Source of the DNA: Anthracocystis setariae
Lineage: Eukaryota > Basidiomycota > Ustilaginomycetes > Ustilaginales > Ustilaginaceae
Direction of reading: 5' to 3'
Length of the DNA stretch: 64,000 nt
Assembly (NCBI GenBank): GCA_928724745.1
Contig: CAKMXJ010000010.1
Location: 496,001-560,000 of the forward strand
Of the stretch, positions 18,953 to 29,719 are shown piece after piece. Position 1 is the stretch's first letter, and each line of letters opens with the position of its first letter. Made by a program: the position numbers and the translations under genes. The notes beneath the pieces are model-generated. The model made no database searches. It was given only the letters and a program-made list of their open reading frames with translations, and was not told where the DNA came from.

Positions 18953-21046
18953 CTACAACCCGGCGATGACGTTGGGATGCTTGTTATCGGCTGAAAGCTT
19001 GGCCTGCAACTTGGCGCCTGGGGTATCGATTCCGCCTCGGAACGTCTCACCACAGCCGGCAACTCTGCTATCCGGGCCCAACTCTGCAAAACCCACCTCG
19101 GGCCGCTTTGCATCGTAGTACATTTGGAGTGTGACAATTTCCCAGCCGGCTCTCTTTCTCTCGTCGCTATCTTTCGTGCAAGGTTCCGTGTAGGTAGCGT
19201 AGGAGGCGTGACGCGGGTGGATGAGGGGGGCTTCTTTGAGCACGTGCGTGAGAAGCCATCCCATACGCAATGTGGTATGCTCCTGATCCTGATCCAGCGA
19301 GGAAGCGGTGGGCGGAGCGTTGGCCGAGAATCCAGTGTCGGACGGGTTGAGTAGACTGTCCTCTGCACCAGCTTTGTCCGAACGGATATCGCGCTCGAGC
19401 TCAGCGACAGTGCTGGGCGTGGGCGAGCCCTTAGCAGCCGGTTGCTCTTTTCTGGCAGAGGGAGACGGTTCAGAGTCCGTCCAGCGACTGGAGCGATCTC
19501 CCTCGCCAGGAAGGGTGTAGATCGGTAGGGCTTCCTTTGGCATAAGCTCGACTTCGACTTCCTTGAGCTCAACAGAGCCCTGTGCCCATCTGCTTTTGTC
19601 TCTCAGGCGCGCTTTCTCTTGATCCGAAGTCTGCTCGAACAACGCCTTGATGAACTCGGACGTCGGCTTGTACAGCCACCTTCGTGGACGGAGACCTTCG
19701 AACCAACCCAAATGTCCGCCGGCTGCAGTCCATGCAAGCACAATGTTGTCGTTGTACGTCTTACCTGGCTCATCTTGGAGAGCCGCGCCGTTCGGGTCTC
19801 GACCGATGGCAGCTCGGATCCTCTGCCAGGAATTGCTCGGCACGATGGGATCGTCCTCGGCAGATAGACACAAGGTGGGCCGCTTGACGTGGTGGATGAC
19901 GTTGGCGCTACCGGCATAGTTGTAGTAATCGTCGGCAGTGTCAAAGGGGAACTCGCCATAAGGCTTATGATGTCCACCTATGATCCTGCTCATGGTGTTG
20001 TCGCAGTGCTTGAGCGAGCCATTGCGGATGATGGGACGTTCGCCCTGGCGTGGCCCGCCGTTCTTGCCTTGTTGCTTGTACAGCTCGAGTTCGGGCTTGG
20101 ACTGCGGCGGCGGATCGAACAGGTCATCGAGCGATGCGCGCAGAGGAGGATGGAGGGCGAAGGTGTCTTTGTGCTTTCTGCCCACGCGCTGGAGGTTGGA
20201 GCCCATGGCCATGGCGTATTTGCCCGGGAGGAAGCCGCCGTAGTCGAGGTTGTCTGCGCCGAGTTTGAGATCGAAGGGTGTGCCGACGATAACACCGCCT
20301 AGAAGAGGCGTGTCGTCTGCCTCGGCACCCAAGTAGCGACCGAGCACGTTGGCACCGAGAGAGAAACCGATTGCGACCAGCGGCGAGCTGGGATAGAGTT
20401 TGGTGATGAGCAGCAGCGCAGAGCGGATATCGGCGATCTTGAGTGCCGAGTAGAGCTGTGGAGAGGTGAGGGGCACATCGGCGCATCCACGGAAGTTGAC
20501 CACGATACCACGATAGCCAAGTCCACCTTGGGAAGCTGGCTTGGTGAGGTGGGAGAAGCAGTTTCGAACGTAGCTCTCGTGGCTGCCTCCGGTAAGACCG
20601 TGAAGGCAGACTACGGTGGGGACACCGTCTGCTGCGGGATGCGCCTGCTGTTTAAGCTGTTCTTCGCTTTGGGCGAGACTAGGTGGGGCAATATCCAGGC
20701 CGATTGTTCCGCCATCGGGGACGATAAAGACTCGACGCTTGTACTCGACTGGATCGACGCTTGCAAAGTTGCCGAGGGCAGAGTAGATGGTCTGAAGATG
20801 ACCGGTGGAGAGCCAAGGTGTGGGCTTGTAAATTGGGTTCTTGGCGGGGTTGAGTGATTCGGTTGAAGCGAGCAGGGATTCGATACTCGGCGAGGTGCTT
20901 TTAGATGCTGGCTGAGATTGGGTTGCAGAGGAAGAGCTAGAGGGCTTGGAATACTCGAGATTGACGGCGAACAAGGATTTAGGAGCTACAGGCGAGAGCA
21001 CGGTGCGGCCGAGCAGTGTTGCAGTGGAAGATAGGAAGCCCGACAT
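18953..21046 (-). CDS. Alpha/beta hydrolase, EHT1/EEB1-YheT family, with C-terminal extension
   Basis: 697 residues from the ATG at 21046 (MSGFLSSTATLLGR); the frame is also open to 21136. An AB-hydrolase domain spans about 75-470. TPWLSTGHLQT is the family's N-terminal signature, PTVVCLHGLTGGSHESY the oxyanion-side motif and YRGIVVNFRGCADVPLTSP the next strand. The nucleophile elbow is GFSLG (S229), the acid lies in SAEDDPIVPS and the base in GGHLGWFEG. Yeast relatives make or cleave medium-chain fatty acyl esters. About 200 extra residues follow the His: a disordered Ser/Pro linker and then a more ordered end (LRMGWLLTHVLKEAP, WEIVTLQMYYDAKRPEVGFA), absent from yeast Eht1 as I know it. Confidence 0.85.
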   Translation of the reverse strand: MSGFLSSTATLLGRTVLSPVAPKSLFAVNLEYSKPSSSSSATQSQPASKSTSPSIESLLASTESLNPAKNPIYKPTPWLSTGHLQTIYSALGNFASVDPVEYKRRVFIVPDGGTIGLDIAPPSLAQSEEQLKQQAHPAADGVPTVVCLHGLTGGSHESYVRNCFSHLTKPASQGGLGYRGIVVNFRGCADVPLTSPQLYSALKIADIRSALLLITKLYPSSPLVAIGFSLGANVLGRYLGAEADDTPLLGGVIVGTPFDLKLGADNLDYGGFLPGKYAMAMGSNLQRVGRKHKDTFALHPPLRASLDDLFDPPPQSKPELELYKQQGKNGGPRQGERPIIRNGSLKHCDNTMSRIIGGHHKPYGEFPFDTADDYYNYAGSANVIHHVKRPTLCLSAEDDPIVPSNSWQRIRAAIGRDPNGAALQDEPGKTYNDNIVLAWTAAGGHLGWFEGLRPRRWLYKPTSEFIKALFEQTSDQEKARLRDKSRWAQGSVELKEVEVELMPKEALPIYTLPGEGDRSSRWTDSEPSPSARKEQPAAKGSPTPSTVAELERDIRSDKAGAEDSLLNPSDTGFSANAPPTASSLDQDQEHTTLRMGWLLTHVLKEAPLIHPRHASYATYTEPCTKDSDERKRAGWEIVTLQMYYDAKRPEVGFAELGPDSRVAGCGETFRGGIDTPGAKLQAKLSADNKHPNVIAGL

Positions 21047-21229
21047 GTTGACCTTACGATCTAGAAGTGTCTTGAGCAACTCTAAGGGTATCGGAGTGGA
21101 TGGTGGTGAAAAGAGGCAAGGTAAAAAGCGATTCAAGAGCGTTTGGTCTGCATCCGCATCAGGTCATGTAAGAAGAAGTGTCAATTGAAAAGGATCGAGC
21201 ATGTCATGCCGATGCGATGTCCGGCTTTC

Positions 21230-21239
21230 TATATAAAAG
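21230..21239 (-). promoter_or_regulatory. TATA-like element of the esterase gene
   Basis: On the minus strand it reads CTTTTATATA, about 185 bp upstream of the ATG at 21046. Confidence 0.35.
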
Positions 21240-21249
21240 TGCACCAAAA

Positions 21250-21270
21250 CAGTGCAGTGCAGTACAGTAC
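21250..21270 (+). repeat. Pentanucleotide microsatellite (CAGTG)2(CAGTA)2
   Basis: Tandem five-base units with one base changed half-way, CAGTG twice then CAGTA twice. Confidence 0.85.
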
Positions 21271-21749
21271 ACTTCAGCTGCGGGTCAGTCTTGGCTGCAT
21301 AAATCGGCGGTGCAGAACGGCAGCCGGAATGCAAACCTCCACAACGGTCAAAATAATAATGTCATGCAGACTTACACAAACTACGACTACGACTCTACAC
21401 TCTCTGACACCTTTTTTCACCATCCTCCGACTTCCGAGTACAGCACAGTAACCAACCTCACAATGTCCATCGACATTGTCAGTTAGCTGAGCCACTTGCA
21501 GGGTCACCGCTAAATTCACACTACCAACGTGATCAATCTAGCGACAAGATTTTGGTGTGGTTCGGCTGGATGTATCACTCAAGTCGCTTATTGCGAGTTG
21601 AGTTAGGGTAACAGCTATGACTGCATCGGTGCATAAAGAGTGTAAAATTGTTAGCACGTCTTTTACTTACACTTATGAATCGAGAATAATCCGGTCATGA
21701 TACCCACGGGTCCACGACACCTTGACACCTTGCTATCGTCCATCATCAT

Positions 21750-22430
21750 ATGGCACCCATGTCAACCGATCTCCACGTCGATATCCACAATCCTCCTACG
21801 GGCACGGACGTCGATGTCAGTTCTGCGCTCTCTCAACCGCTCCCAGTCGAAGCCACCTCTGCCCGCACCGAAGCCATGGCCCTCCTGCAACTGCAAAAGC
21901 AGCTCGATTCTGACCTCTCCCGCCATCTCTCTACCCTCTCCTACCATGGCGTCAACATGCAAACGCCCCTCATCGATGCACAAGGCTTCCCGCTCGCCAA
22001 CAAAGACCTTGTCGCCATCCGCACAACACGACAGCGAGTCAATGCCCTTCGCAACGACTCGCAAGCGCTTCAAAACCGCATCGCCAAACTGCTCCAACTC
22101 GCCATCAACGGTGACACCCCATCCAATTTCAAGACGGAGAGACCAGCAGAATTGACCGTGTTCGCAAAAGTCAACTCGGTAGCAGACAACAGTCCCGCCC
22201 AAGCAGCAGGCTTGCAACACGGCGATCACATCGCCCAATTCGGATCGATCACAGCAGCAACTTCCAAGGGTCTCGCAGCACTTGCAGCACCAGGCGTAGT
22301 GGTGGATGGCTCAGCGATCCCATTGCTAATAAGGAGAGACGGAACAGCACAGATGATGTCATTGACGCTAGTCCCCAAAGCCAACTGGGGTGGCAGAGGT
22401 CTTCTCGGCTGCCATTTGCTTCCACTTTGA
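21750..22430 (+). CDS. NAS2: Proteasome assembly chaperone Nas2/PSMD9 (p27)
   Basis: 226 residues. An N-terminal helical domain (about 35-120: MALLQLQKQLDSDLSRHLS, then QALQNRIAKLL) carries the Nas2 signature. A C-terminal PDZ domain follows (about 130-210: FAKVNSVADNSPAQAAGLQ, GDHIAQFGSI). Between them lies the block giving DLVAIRTTRQRVNALRND, which corresponds to the family's DVYAVRHARHRL-like motif. Nas2 holds the Rpt5 ATPase during assembly of the 19S proteasome base. A second ATG lies four codons downstream. It is tail-to-tail with Nha1, 98 bp apart, so the 3' ends may overlap in transcripts. Confidence 0.88.
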   Translation: MAPMSTDLHVDIHNPPTGTDVDVSSALSQPLPVEATSARTEAMALLQLQKQLDSDLSRHLSTLSYHGVNMQTPLIDAQGFPLANKDLVAIRTTRQRVNALRNDSQALQNRIAKLLQLAINGDTPSNFKTERPAELTVFAKVNSVADNSPAQAAGLQHGDHIAQFGSITAATSKGLAALAAPGVVVDGSAIPLLIRRDGTAQMMSLTLVPKANWGGRGLLGCHLLPL

Positions 22431-22528
22431 TATCATCAGATCACCCAGTCATGACAGTCAGTCTCAACTGTGATCAAATGGATCAACCCTGCTGAATTGC
22501 ATTGCATCGTTACGATTGGTAACGCTTC

Positions 22529-24541
22529 TCATGGACGAACACTGCCATACGGAGTTCCGGCTGCGTTCAAAGTCCGTCTACCTTCTTCCAATAGACTCTG
22601 ATCCTCCTCCTCGCGACTCGAATCATCCCTCGTAGCCGCACCAACCCTGCGCTTCCCCCGACTCCTACTCCGACTCCCACCACCGCCAGCCGCCGCTGCC
22701 TCTGGCCGTCTCCTCAAGTGAAATGGTGCGCCATGCTCGATGGTATACATCCTCGGATCGAGCTCCAGCTGGCCAGTGTGCTCGTTCCTCCTCAACTGAT
22801 GATGTGGACCCAGCTTATGTCCACTCGACACGCGCCATGAAGCTCGGTCATCCCATGACCCATCCACATGGTAAGCGCCCGAGGTTTCCGCCTCGATGAC
22901 TCGCTGACTTGAGCGTCGCCTGTGTTCGCGTCGATGCACACTCGAGTGGCGGTACGATTCCGAATGCTCACTTCCGGCAGCCTGAGAGCTTCGTCGCGAC
23001 TCGGTGGCACTGGAAGAAGCGTATCGTGCATCCCAGTGCGCACCTTGCTCGTACTCGTCTTCCACAGCCTCCTCCTCGCGCCGCGTTCGGATAGGTCGAG
23101 CAAAGTCACGTACTCGCAAACTATCCAATTGTCCTTCCCCTCCGCCTTCCCCTTCCCTCTCGTCCTCTCCCTCTTCACTGTCCTCTTCTTCCTTACCGTC
23201 ATCGCCTCCGATCTCCGACTCGCCGTCGAGCTTGATCGACTTGACGTCAAAGTACTGGAATGCGATCTTGACGAGCGGAATTGCCAACGAGTGACCCACA
23301 ATCGAAGCCAGGATCAAAGCATACGTGACGGGTTTGGCCAGTACACGGATGCGTTTCGCGACGGGCGAAGGATCATCCGGTTCGAATTCGTCCAGAATCA
23401 CGCCGAGGTAGAAAAGCGCGCCGGCGCCGATGGGAGCAAAGTAGCCGATAAAGCAAGCCTCCGAGATATCGTGCAGCGTGGGAATGTACCGAAAGAATGC
23501 TAGCATCGCGGGTAGTCGACGAAGCAGAAGCACCAAAACCGACATTAGCACGAGTTTGGTCGGAGTGACGCCATTGTCAGGATCGTTGAACGAGTCCCAA
23601 GGGATGGTGGCGCCTAGAAAGCTGAAGAAGACGAGGTTGAGAACAAGGTCGAGGCAGTTGTCCACTTCGGACTCTTCGCACTGTTCGCGGTAGAAGTCGG
23701 TCCAGGAAAGAGCGTTGCCCGCAACGAACGCAGCAAGCAGATCGTCGAATTGCAACACACCACCGGAGCCAATGATAAACACACCCATGGCGGCACCGAA
23801 AAGCAAGAAGCTTTCTTTGTCGATCAAGTTGCGGTCGGTTGAAAATTCGATCAGGCGGCGGCAGATGTAACCGACGACGATGCCGTAGACGACCGCGCCT
23901 CCTACGGTGTAGAGACACGTTTGCAAGAGCCACGTGGTGAGTGCCTCGGATGTGGTGGGGAGTTTGAGCAAGTGCACGGCCAGGAAGAGGAAAGGGTAGC
24001 CGAAACCGTCGTTTGCGCCGCTTTCAGCCGAGATGAGGTTACGAAGGCGAGGCGAGACATACTGGTCTGCAAAAGCGCCCTTGACGATGGCGTTGGATAG
24101 CACTGGATCGGTTGGTGTCGCCGAGGTAGCGATGACCAACCCCGCCAAGAGCGGAAGCGAAGGAATCACGATCCAGATGCACAGAGTAGTCGCGAGCCAC
24201 ATGATGGTCATGACGGGGATGAGTAGAATGACCAAGCTTCGAATCTCGATCCACGGATACTTGTAGGGAAGCTGTACGCCAACGAGGGTGAGTTGAATGC
24301 CAATGACTACACGACAGAGTCCGAGTGAGATTTCATCAATGTCGACCTCCTTTGATGCCCAGTTGAAGATGCCGCCCAGGCCATAGGGACCGAGGCCGAT
24401 GCCGATGAGCACGGCAAGCGGTGCTTCGCCAAGGAAGAACCTCTCCTTGATAAGGTAGGAGAAGGTGCCATAAGGAATGAAAAAGATGCCAAAGGCTGTA
24501 CATAGGAGGTTGAGCGTGGTGATTTCAAGTTGCAGTCCCAT
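22529..24541 (-). CDS. NHA1: Plasma-membrane Na+(K+)/H+ antiporter, Nha1 family
   Basis: 670 residues from ATG 24541 (MGLQLEITTLN). About 12 hydrophobic segments fill residues 1-430. The CPA1 transport core is intact: ATSATPTDPVLSNAIVKG (T144-D145) and ISAESGANDGFGYPF (N177-D178), the conserved ion-binding aspartate. The C-terminal 230 residues are hydrophilic: an acidic patch (EEDSEEGEDE) then Arg/Ser-rich sequence, consistent with the regulatory cytosolic tail of fungal Nha1/Cnh1. The tail here is shorter than in S. cerevisiae. The role is export of Na+ or K+ in exchange for protons. The frame is open for 22 codons upstream, but only the chosen Met starts the conserved N-terminus. Confidence 0.92.
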   Translation of the reverse strand: MGLQLEITTLNLLCTAFGIFFIPYGTFSYLIKERFFLGEAPLAVLIGIGLGPYGLGGIFNWASKEVDIDEISLGLCRVVIGIQLTLVGVQLPYKYPWIEIRSLVILLIPVMTIMWLATTLCIWIVIPSLPLLAGLVIATSATPTDPVLSNAIVKGAFADQYVSPRLRNLISAESGANDGFGYPFLFLAVHLLKLPTTSEALTTWLLQTCLYTVGGAVVYGIVVGYICRRLIEFSTDRNLIDKESFLLFGAAMGVFIIGSGGVLQFDDLLAAFVAGNALSWTDFYREQCEESEVDNCLDLVLNLVFFSFLGATIPWDSFNDPDNGVTPTKLVLMSVLVLLLRRLPAMLAFFRYIPTLHDISEACFIGYFAPIGAGALFYLGVILDEFEPDDPSPVAKRIRVLAKPVTYALILASIVGHSLAIPLVKIAFQYFDVKSIKLDGESEIGGDDGKEEEDSEEGEDEREGEGGGEGQLDSLRVRDFARPIRTRREEEAVEDEYEQGAHWDARYASSSATESRRSSQAAGSEHSESYRHSSVHRREHRRRSSQRVIEAETSGAYHVDGSWDDRASWRVSSGHKLGPHHQLRRNEHTGQLELDPRMYTIEHGAPFHLRRRPEAAAAGGGGSRSRSRGKRRVGAATRDDSSREEEDQSLLEEGRRTLNAAGTPYGSVRP

Positions 24542-26349
24542 GATGGAAGGTTTGGGATTGGTGCGGCTGGCCCGATGTCCAGCGCGGTTGCTAGACTCGG
24601 GTCGCAAGGATGGGCTCGAGATATGAAGGTAGAGTCATTCGGGTTTGATGTATCGTTTGCGGAGACGTACCTGTACGTTGTCTCGAGCAAGGCAATATCG
24701 TGAAACTGGCCAGATGATGGCGAGAAAATAAGTGATATGAGCAGCATACATCGACGGCAGTCTCTACTCCACCAAAGCAAGAGGGCATGATTAAGCAGCG
24801 TTGAGCCTCCGTTCCAAAAAGTCACCATGTGGAGCTGCAGCGTGTGCAGTTGGCCTGAGCGTGCCGTTTGTTGAAAAACATCGTGTTGATCAGCTAAACC
24901 CTAACATATTGGATCTTTCTCTTCGGTCCCCCTTCCTAGCTTGCCGCTGTCTGCTTGTATGGACGTAGATTCACTGAAGCGCCTGTCAACGATCTGAATG
25001 GATGAATGGAATAGCATGTCGAGGTTGATTGCTGGATGGAGCCTCACCAACATGCGAAAACAAGGGTTTACAGGTACAAGCTGTTCCGCTTGTCTTTCTG
25101 TCCAGCTTGCATAGCAGCACACCGGTCATGATCGCCCAGGATGGAAATCTCACGAAAGGTAGACACGCAGCTAGTTGACATGCTACTCCACAACGTGCAG
25201 CTTGGAACATTGCGGTGGTGCATACAGTAGCTTCAAGTGAGGCCTGTGAATGTTTCCCGGTTACAAATGGGCCGGTTTTTGGCCTGAAGTGATTCATGAA
25301 CGTGGGCGGACAGGGCTACTGGCAATGCATCTGGCGGAGATGTATGTGATCCGTGAGGATGCGCCGGTCATCTGGCAATTGCGACCGCCCAATATACTGT
25401 TCAGGGTCGTAGCTTGCGTGCCAGTGACCGAGCGGAGCGGTAATCCGTTAGGAGAATTTACAGGGATGGGAAACAAGTTCTACGATATCGAAGCATCTTT
25501 TTGTGCGCTGCGCGGCTTGGAATCGTCCGATGCATCAAAACAGCTGCGTCATCGAATTCAACCGTGGCTCACGAGCACAGGTGCGCCAACACCGATGAAC
25601 TCCTTTTGCACGCGAAGCAACAGCTCCGCTGCATTTTAGGCTCGTCATTAAGACTCCGCCACCATGGCAGTACAATACAGTATTGACAAGTGTGATCCAC
25701 CGCCGTTCATACTTCTATGGAAGCAATCTAGCTTCGATGGATCGACATGGTCAAGAAAGTCTACGACGGGAGGGTTGTGGATTTGCATTGGACTGGCGCC
25801 GCGAAAGTTGCGCAGTTGGGCGAGAGCTCATACTGTATGAACGCGCAGCGCTGTTCAGACCTAACCCAAGTGAAATAGACTTAGGTACCGCTTGAACCCG
25901 TCGTGCTCACATCGGCTCCTAAATCCTAAATGCGATGGTGTACGGTACTGCTGTTCAGCACAATACAAGGGTTCTCACAGATGCGAACAAGGGTCAGCAC
26001 AATTCAGGGCAACCGAGCTCGCCTGGACAGACATGGTCAGCAATGCTTGCTGTTTTGGGAGAACGGCAGGTCGACATGTTGAGACACTGATGTAGCGTCC
26101 CCATTCAAGTCATGTGAACGACGCGGAGAACAATGTGGTTCAGCACGATGAACCAGAAAAGATCTCCGTCGAGTGCAAGTGTGTGCTACAGTATACTTTC
26201 CTCACCAGCAAGCCTGGCTGTTGCAACCGGCGAACGCTGGTTGATGGCCCCGCGTTGACCTCTCGACTCCGTTGAAGCGCAATAAAGCTGTGCCAAATTG
26301 GTGTAGTTTTCCGGATTAGCCGAGTGACGGCTTTGACCCCGAACGAACG

Positions 26350-26374
26350 AAAAAAAAAAAAAAAAAAAAAAAAA
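26350..26374 (+). repeat. Poly(A) tract of 25
   Basis: Uninterrupted run of A. I looked for flanking duplications such as those at the 6.0-kb insert and found none exact. Confidence 0.9.
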
Positions 26375-27164
26375 GGCAAGACCGGCGAAGCGCTTGGTCC
26401 CTCGATCGTCCCCTCGCTTGACGCATTTGTTAGCCGAATCCATGGTGGGGACAAACCACGCAAGATTTCCGAGACTCGATTGAAACCGTTGTAAGCTGCA
26501 CTCCCATCGCTTTTCTCTTTGGATGCTGTCGATGCGGTTTCGAACAGCGCGCGCGGCGTTACGCTAGGACGTTAAACAGTATCTCCCCTTGGACTCGGAG
26601 ATGATTGAAGCACTGTCAGATAGGGCGCGCTGATGGAGCGCAAATCGATTGCGTTTGGCAGACAGAGTTCGGATCACGGACGGGCTTCTCGGCCAAGATG
26701 GATAGGGTGAAATAGGCGCAGAGACAGCATGAGCACTTGTCCGCACCGCCCAAGACGAGACGTTCGGTGATGCATCGAGAATACAGCGCCGGTGCGGAAG
26801 AAATATGAAAAAGAACCCACACTAATTCCGCTGCCTTCATCCGGCAATCTTTCCATTCATACTACAACGGCACAGCTAAAGTGGTCTTGCTACACTACAG
26901 TACCGTCGGATGACGCCGAACAGCGCTGGAATGCGCATGTTCCGACCACCAATTTCGGCTTTCTGTTCGTGGGTGTGTGTGGCTGTTTGCGCTGTCGAAA
27001 GTCCAGTCACACGCTGCATTTCATCGTGGCGCATGCACCCCACACTGCTTTACAGCTGCGCTCTGATTCCACGACAGACTTGCCCCCATGACATCCGCTC
27101 AGCTCACCCCCATCATGGTCACTGGACATCACCTCTTCCCCTCGTCACAAGGCTTCCTCCGAAA

Positions 27165-27172
27165 GTATATAG
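27165..27172 (+). promoter_or_regulatory. TATA-like element of the sugar porter gene
   Basis: GTATATAG about 200 bp before the ATG at 27371, followed by a C-rich pyrimidine leader. Confidence 0.35.
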
Positions 27173-27370
27173 ACCACACATTCCAATTCCCCACATCCCT
27201 TCCTGCAAGAGCCCTCCCCGCACCACAGCTTCACGTGTCAACGTCTGCGTCTGTCGTCTTGCACCTCGCCCTCCACCCCTTGGTCCTCCATCCCTGGACG
27301 TGCTCTCCTCCTCGTCCCCTCCTGCTCCACCAAGCTACTCATTCGTCGTTATTGGCTCCTTTCCACCATC

Positions 27371-29059
27371 ATGCAGGGTACCCCTTCCAACTCGTCCAAC
27401 GAGGACGTCCACAAGAACGAAAAGAACAGTCTCAAGCTTGTTCAAGCCGGTGATGTCGACCTCAACCAGGTCCAGGGCTACGATGCCCCAAGACCTTCCA
27501 AGATGACGCGTAAAGCTCAGGTCCTCGCCCTCACCATCTGCACTGGTGGCTTTCTGTTTGGCTATGACATCGGTGTCATTTCCGGTTGCTTCATTATGAG
27601 GCCTTTCGTTCTTGCCTTCGGTAGCCCCGCCGACTGCGGTGCCAACGGCTGCGCACTTCCTGACTCACGTACTTCACTCATCAACTCCTCCCTTTCCATC
27701 GGCACTTTTGTCGGCGCTCTCTGCCAGGCTCCCGTTTCCGACTTCTTCGGTCGCAAGCCTTCCATGATCACCTGGGCCTCCATGTTCATGATTGGTGCTA
27801 TCATCCAGACTGCCACTGTCTCGTCTTGGATCCAGTTCTGCATTGGTCGTGCCTTTGCCGGTTTCGGTGTCGGTGCCCTCTCCGGTCTCTGCCCGCTCTA
27901 CCTCGGTGAAACCGCTCCCAAACACATTCGTGGTGCCATGGTCACCGGCTACCAGCTCCTCATCATCTTTGGTATCTTCATCTCCTACGGAATCGGTTGG
28001 GCTACTCAGAACTTCAGGAACTCCAACGCCGCCTGGAAGATTCCCGTGGGTCTCCAGCTCCTCTGGGGTATCATCATGCTTTCTCTCATGTTCTTCCTGC
28101 CCGAGTCGCCCCGATACTGTCTCAAGAACGGTGAGGTCCGACGTGCACGTCAGATCATGGCTTCCATGCGCGGCGTCGACCTCGTAGAGATGAATGGAGA
28201 GCCTCGTGGTGACAAGTGGATGGAGGCTGAGCTTCTCGACATGAAGCAGGGAATCGACGAAGAGAACCGCATCTTCGCCGGTCACTCTTACCTTGGCTCG
28301 TACCTTGTCTGCTTCTCCAAAAAGAACCAGATGTGGAAACGAACTGTCAACGGCATGATGCTCCAAACACTTCAACAGCTTAACGGTCAGAACTTTTACT
28401 ACTACTACCTTCCCCTGCTCAGCTCCACGCTTGCTCTGCCGCTGAATCCCTTCCAGATTCAGTTCATTCTTGGCTCCGCCTCGCTCGTTGCCACCGTTCC
28501 GGCCATCATTGCTATCGAGAAGCTCGGTCGAAGGCCGTCTCTCCTGATTGGCGCGGCAGCCGAAGCCGCTTGTGCATTCATCGTCGCATTTGTGGGCCAC
28601 TACAAGACCGCACCCAAGAACACACCGGCTGATCTGATCACACCCGCACAGCACCAAGCCGGCGGCGTCTTTGTCGCGTTCGCCATTATTCATCTGCTCT
28701 TCTACAGCTGTTTCTGGGGCAACGGTCCTTGGCTATACTTGTCCGAATCGTTCAACGCCCCCACCCGTGCCAAGGCCATCAGTCTTGGAAGTGCCAGCAA
28801 CTGGATCTGGAACTTCCTCCTCTCGTACTTCTCGAACAAGATCGCCGCTCAAATGGGACCACTTATTATGGTCATCTTCGGTTCGGTGTTGGTGTTCGCC
28901 TTTGTCTACGTGTACTTTATGATTCCCGAAGTCAAAGGGCTGGCCCTGGAAGACGTCGAGCTCCTGTATGCGCAGCATGTCAAGCCCTGGAAGTCGGCCA
29001 AGTGGGTCAGGGAGCACGGTCTGGACAAGTCGATCGAGCAGCGCGCTGTCAAGGCATAG
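27371..29059 (+). CDS. MFS sugar porter (hexose transporter-like)
   Basis: 562 residues with 12 predicted membrane segments between about 50 and 510. The sugar-porter signatures are present: GYDIGVISG in helix 1, SDFFGRKPSM in loop 2-3, GRAFAGFGVG...YLGETAPKHIRG after helix 4, PESPRYCL at the end of the first half, QQLNGQNFYYYY in helix 7, EKLGRRPSL in loop 8-9 and PEVKGLALEDVE after helix 12. The two tandem Tyr after GQNF are the usual helix-7 hexose motif extended. It is a proton-coupled or facilitative monosaccharide carrier; the exact sugar cannot be read. Codon use is strongly biased toward C-ending codons, suggesting high expression. Confidence 0.92.
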   Translation: MQGTPSNSSNEDVHKNEKNSLKLVQAGDVDLNQVQGYDAPRPSKMTRKAQVLALTICTGGFLFGYDIGVISGCFIMRPFVLAFGSPADCGANGCALPDSRTSLINSSLSIGTFVGALCQAPVSDFFGRKPSMITWASMFMIGAIIQTATVSSWIQFCIGRAFAGFGVGALSGLCPLYLGETAPKHIRGAMVTGYQLLIIFGIFISYGIGWATQNFRNSNAAWKIPVGLQLLWGIIMLSLMFFLPESPRYCLKNGEVRRARQIMASMRGVDLVEMNGEPRGDKWMEAELLDMKQGIDEENRIFAGHSYLGSYLVCFSKKNQMWKRTVNGMMLQTLQQLNGQNFYYYYLPLLSSTLALPLNPFQIQFILGSASLVATVPAIIAIEKLGRRPSLLIGAAAEAACAFIVAFVGHYKTAPKNTPADLITPAQHQAGGVFVAFAIIHLLFYSCFWGNGPWLYLSESFNAPTRAKAISLGSASNWIWNFLLSYFSNKIAAQMGPLIMVIFGSVLVFAFVYVYFMIPEVKGLALEDVELLYAQHVKPWKSAKWVREHGLDKSIEQRAVKA

Positions 29060-29719
29060 AAACAATTCACTTTCAACTGTACTTGATTCGCATCTTTCTA
29101 CCATGTACTTTACTACTACAACAAACAGCAACACTTGAAATGCTTTGATACCATCGGAGCTCAAAGGCAGATTTGGTTGATTGAAAGCAAGTGGCTGTGC
29201 GAGATGGACAACCAGAGGGTAGACGTAACAATCTACAAAACTTAGATCGATGGGGCCACGCAAAGTGCGCACGCATGCGGAGAGTGTCAGGCTGCACTTA
29301 CTTGTGCCCCGTTTTGCACTCGACTAGGTTGACCCAAAGGGTCTAATTTGTTCCACCATCCTAATGAAGGAGCGTTGGAATTGGATCGTATTGGCTCCAC
29401 TGCTGCATATACTGTATACTGTACTGTACTGTAGTACAGAGCTCATTTGGTGAGACGCTCAGCTCGCTCACTAGGATGCGTGGCTACACAATGCTGTAGT
29501 CAAGGGAAAGGGGTCTTGCCCCACCCGTTCTTCATCCCACAGATCGAGACTTGTTTCATTTCGATACAAGTGACCATGAATGACCCACATCGGGCGGGTC
29601 GATGCTTTTACCTTCCACCCCCGTTTCCTGTACAGCTACTCTACTTAAAGATAAGCAGTCATGATCAGATTTCGCACTCATCTCGCTCACTTGCCGCGCC
29701 AACGACGCGAAAAAAGGAG
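29060..29719. other. Intergenic region upstream of the glycosyltransferase
   Basis: No gene. It has the (TACTG)n microsatellite at 29410-29433, which carries four overlapping TACTGTA heptamers. Confidence 0.5.
29410..29433 (+). repeat. Pentanucleotide repeat (TACTG)n
   Basis: TACTGTA, then three staggered TACTG units ending in TA. The sequence just outside is TAGTACAG, so the end is partly palindromic. Confidence 0.85.

Larger units (their letters stand above)
21047..21749. promoter_or_regulatory. Divergent intergenic region, esterase and Nas2
   Basis: No gene seen. Contains the minus-strand TATA-like element at 21230-21239, a (CAGTG/CAGTA)n pentamer run at 21250-21270 that includes TACAGTA, and AT-rich sequence to about 21690. 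Confidence 0.45.
24542..27370. other. Long intergenic region (2.8 kb)
   Basis: No gene supported; scattered frames of 60-130 codons lack protein-like composition. It holds five TACAGTA/TACTGTA motifs (25223, 25676, 25831, 26187, 26896), a run of 25 A at 26350-26374, and the presumed sugar-porter promoter with a TATA-like site at 27165. Confidence 0.5.

Noticed and set aside
25250..25639. 129-codon plus-strand frame in the 2.8-kb gap
   Set aside because: No family motif, unbiased codons and no context; likely chance.
26200..26400. Near-duplicate flanks (GCAACCGGCGAACGCTGG versus GCAAGACCGGCGAAGCGCTTGG) around the A25 run
   Set aside because: The match is imperfect with several indels, so it does not qualify as a target-site duplication.
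27674..28693. 339-codon minus-strand frame
   Set aside because: Antisense shadow of the sugar porter gene.
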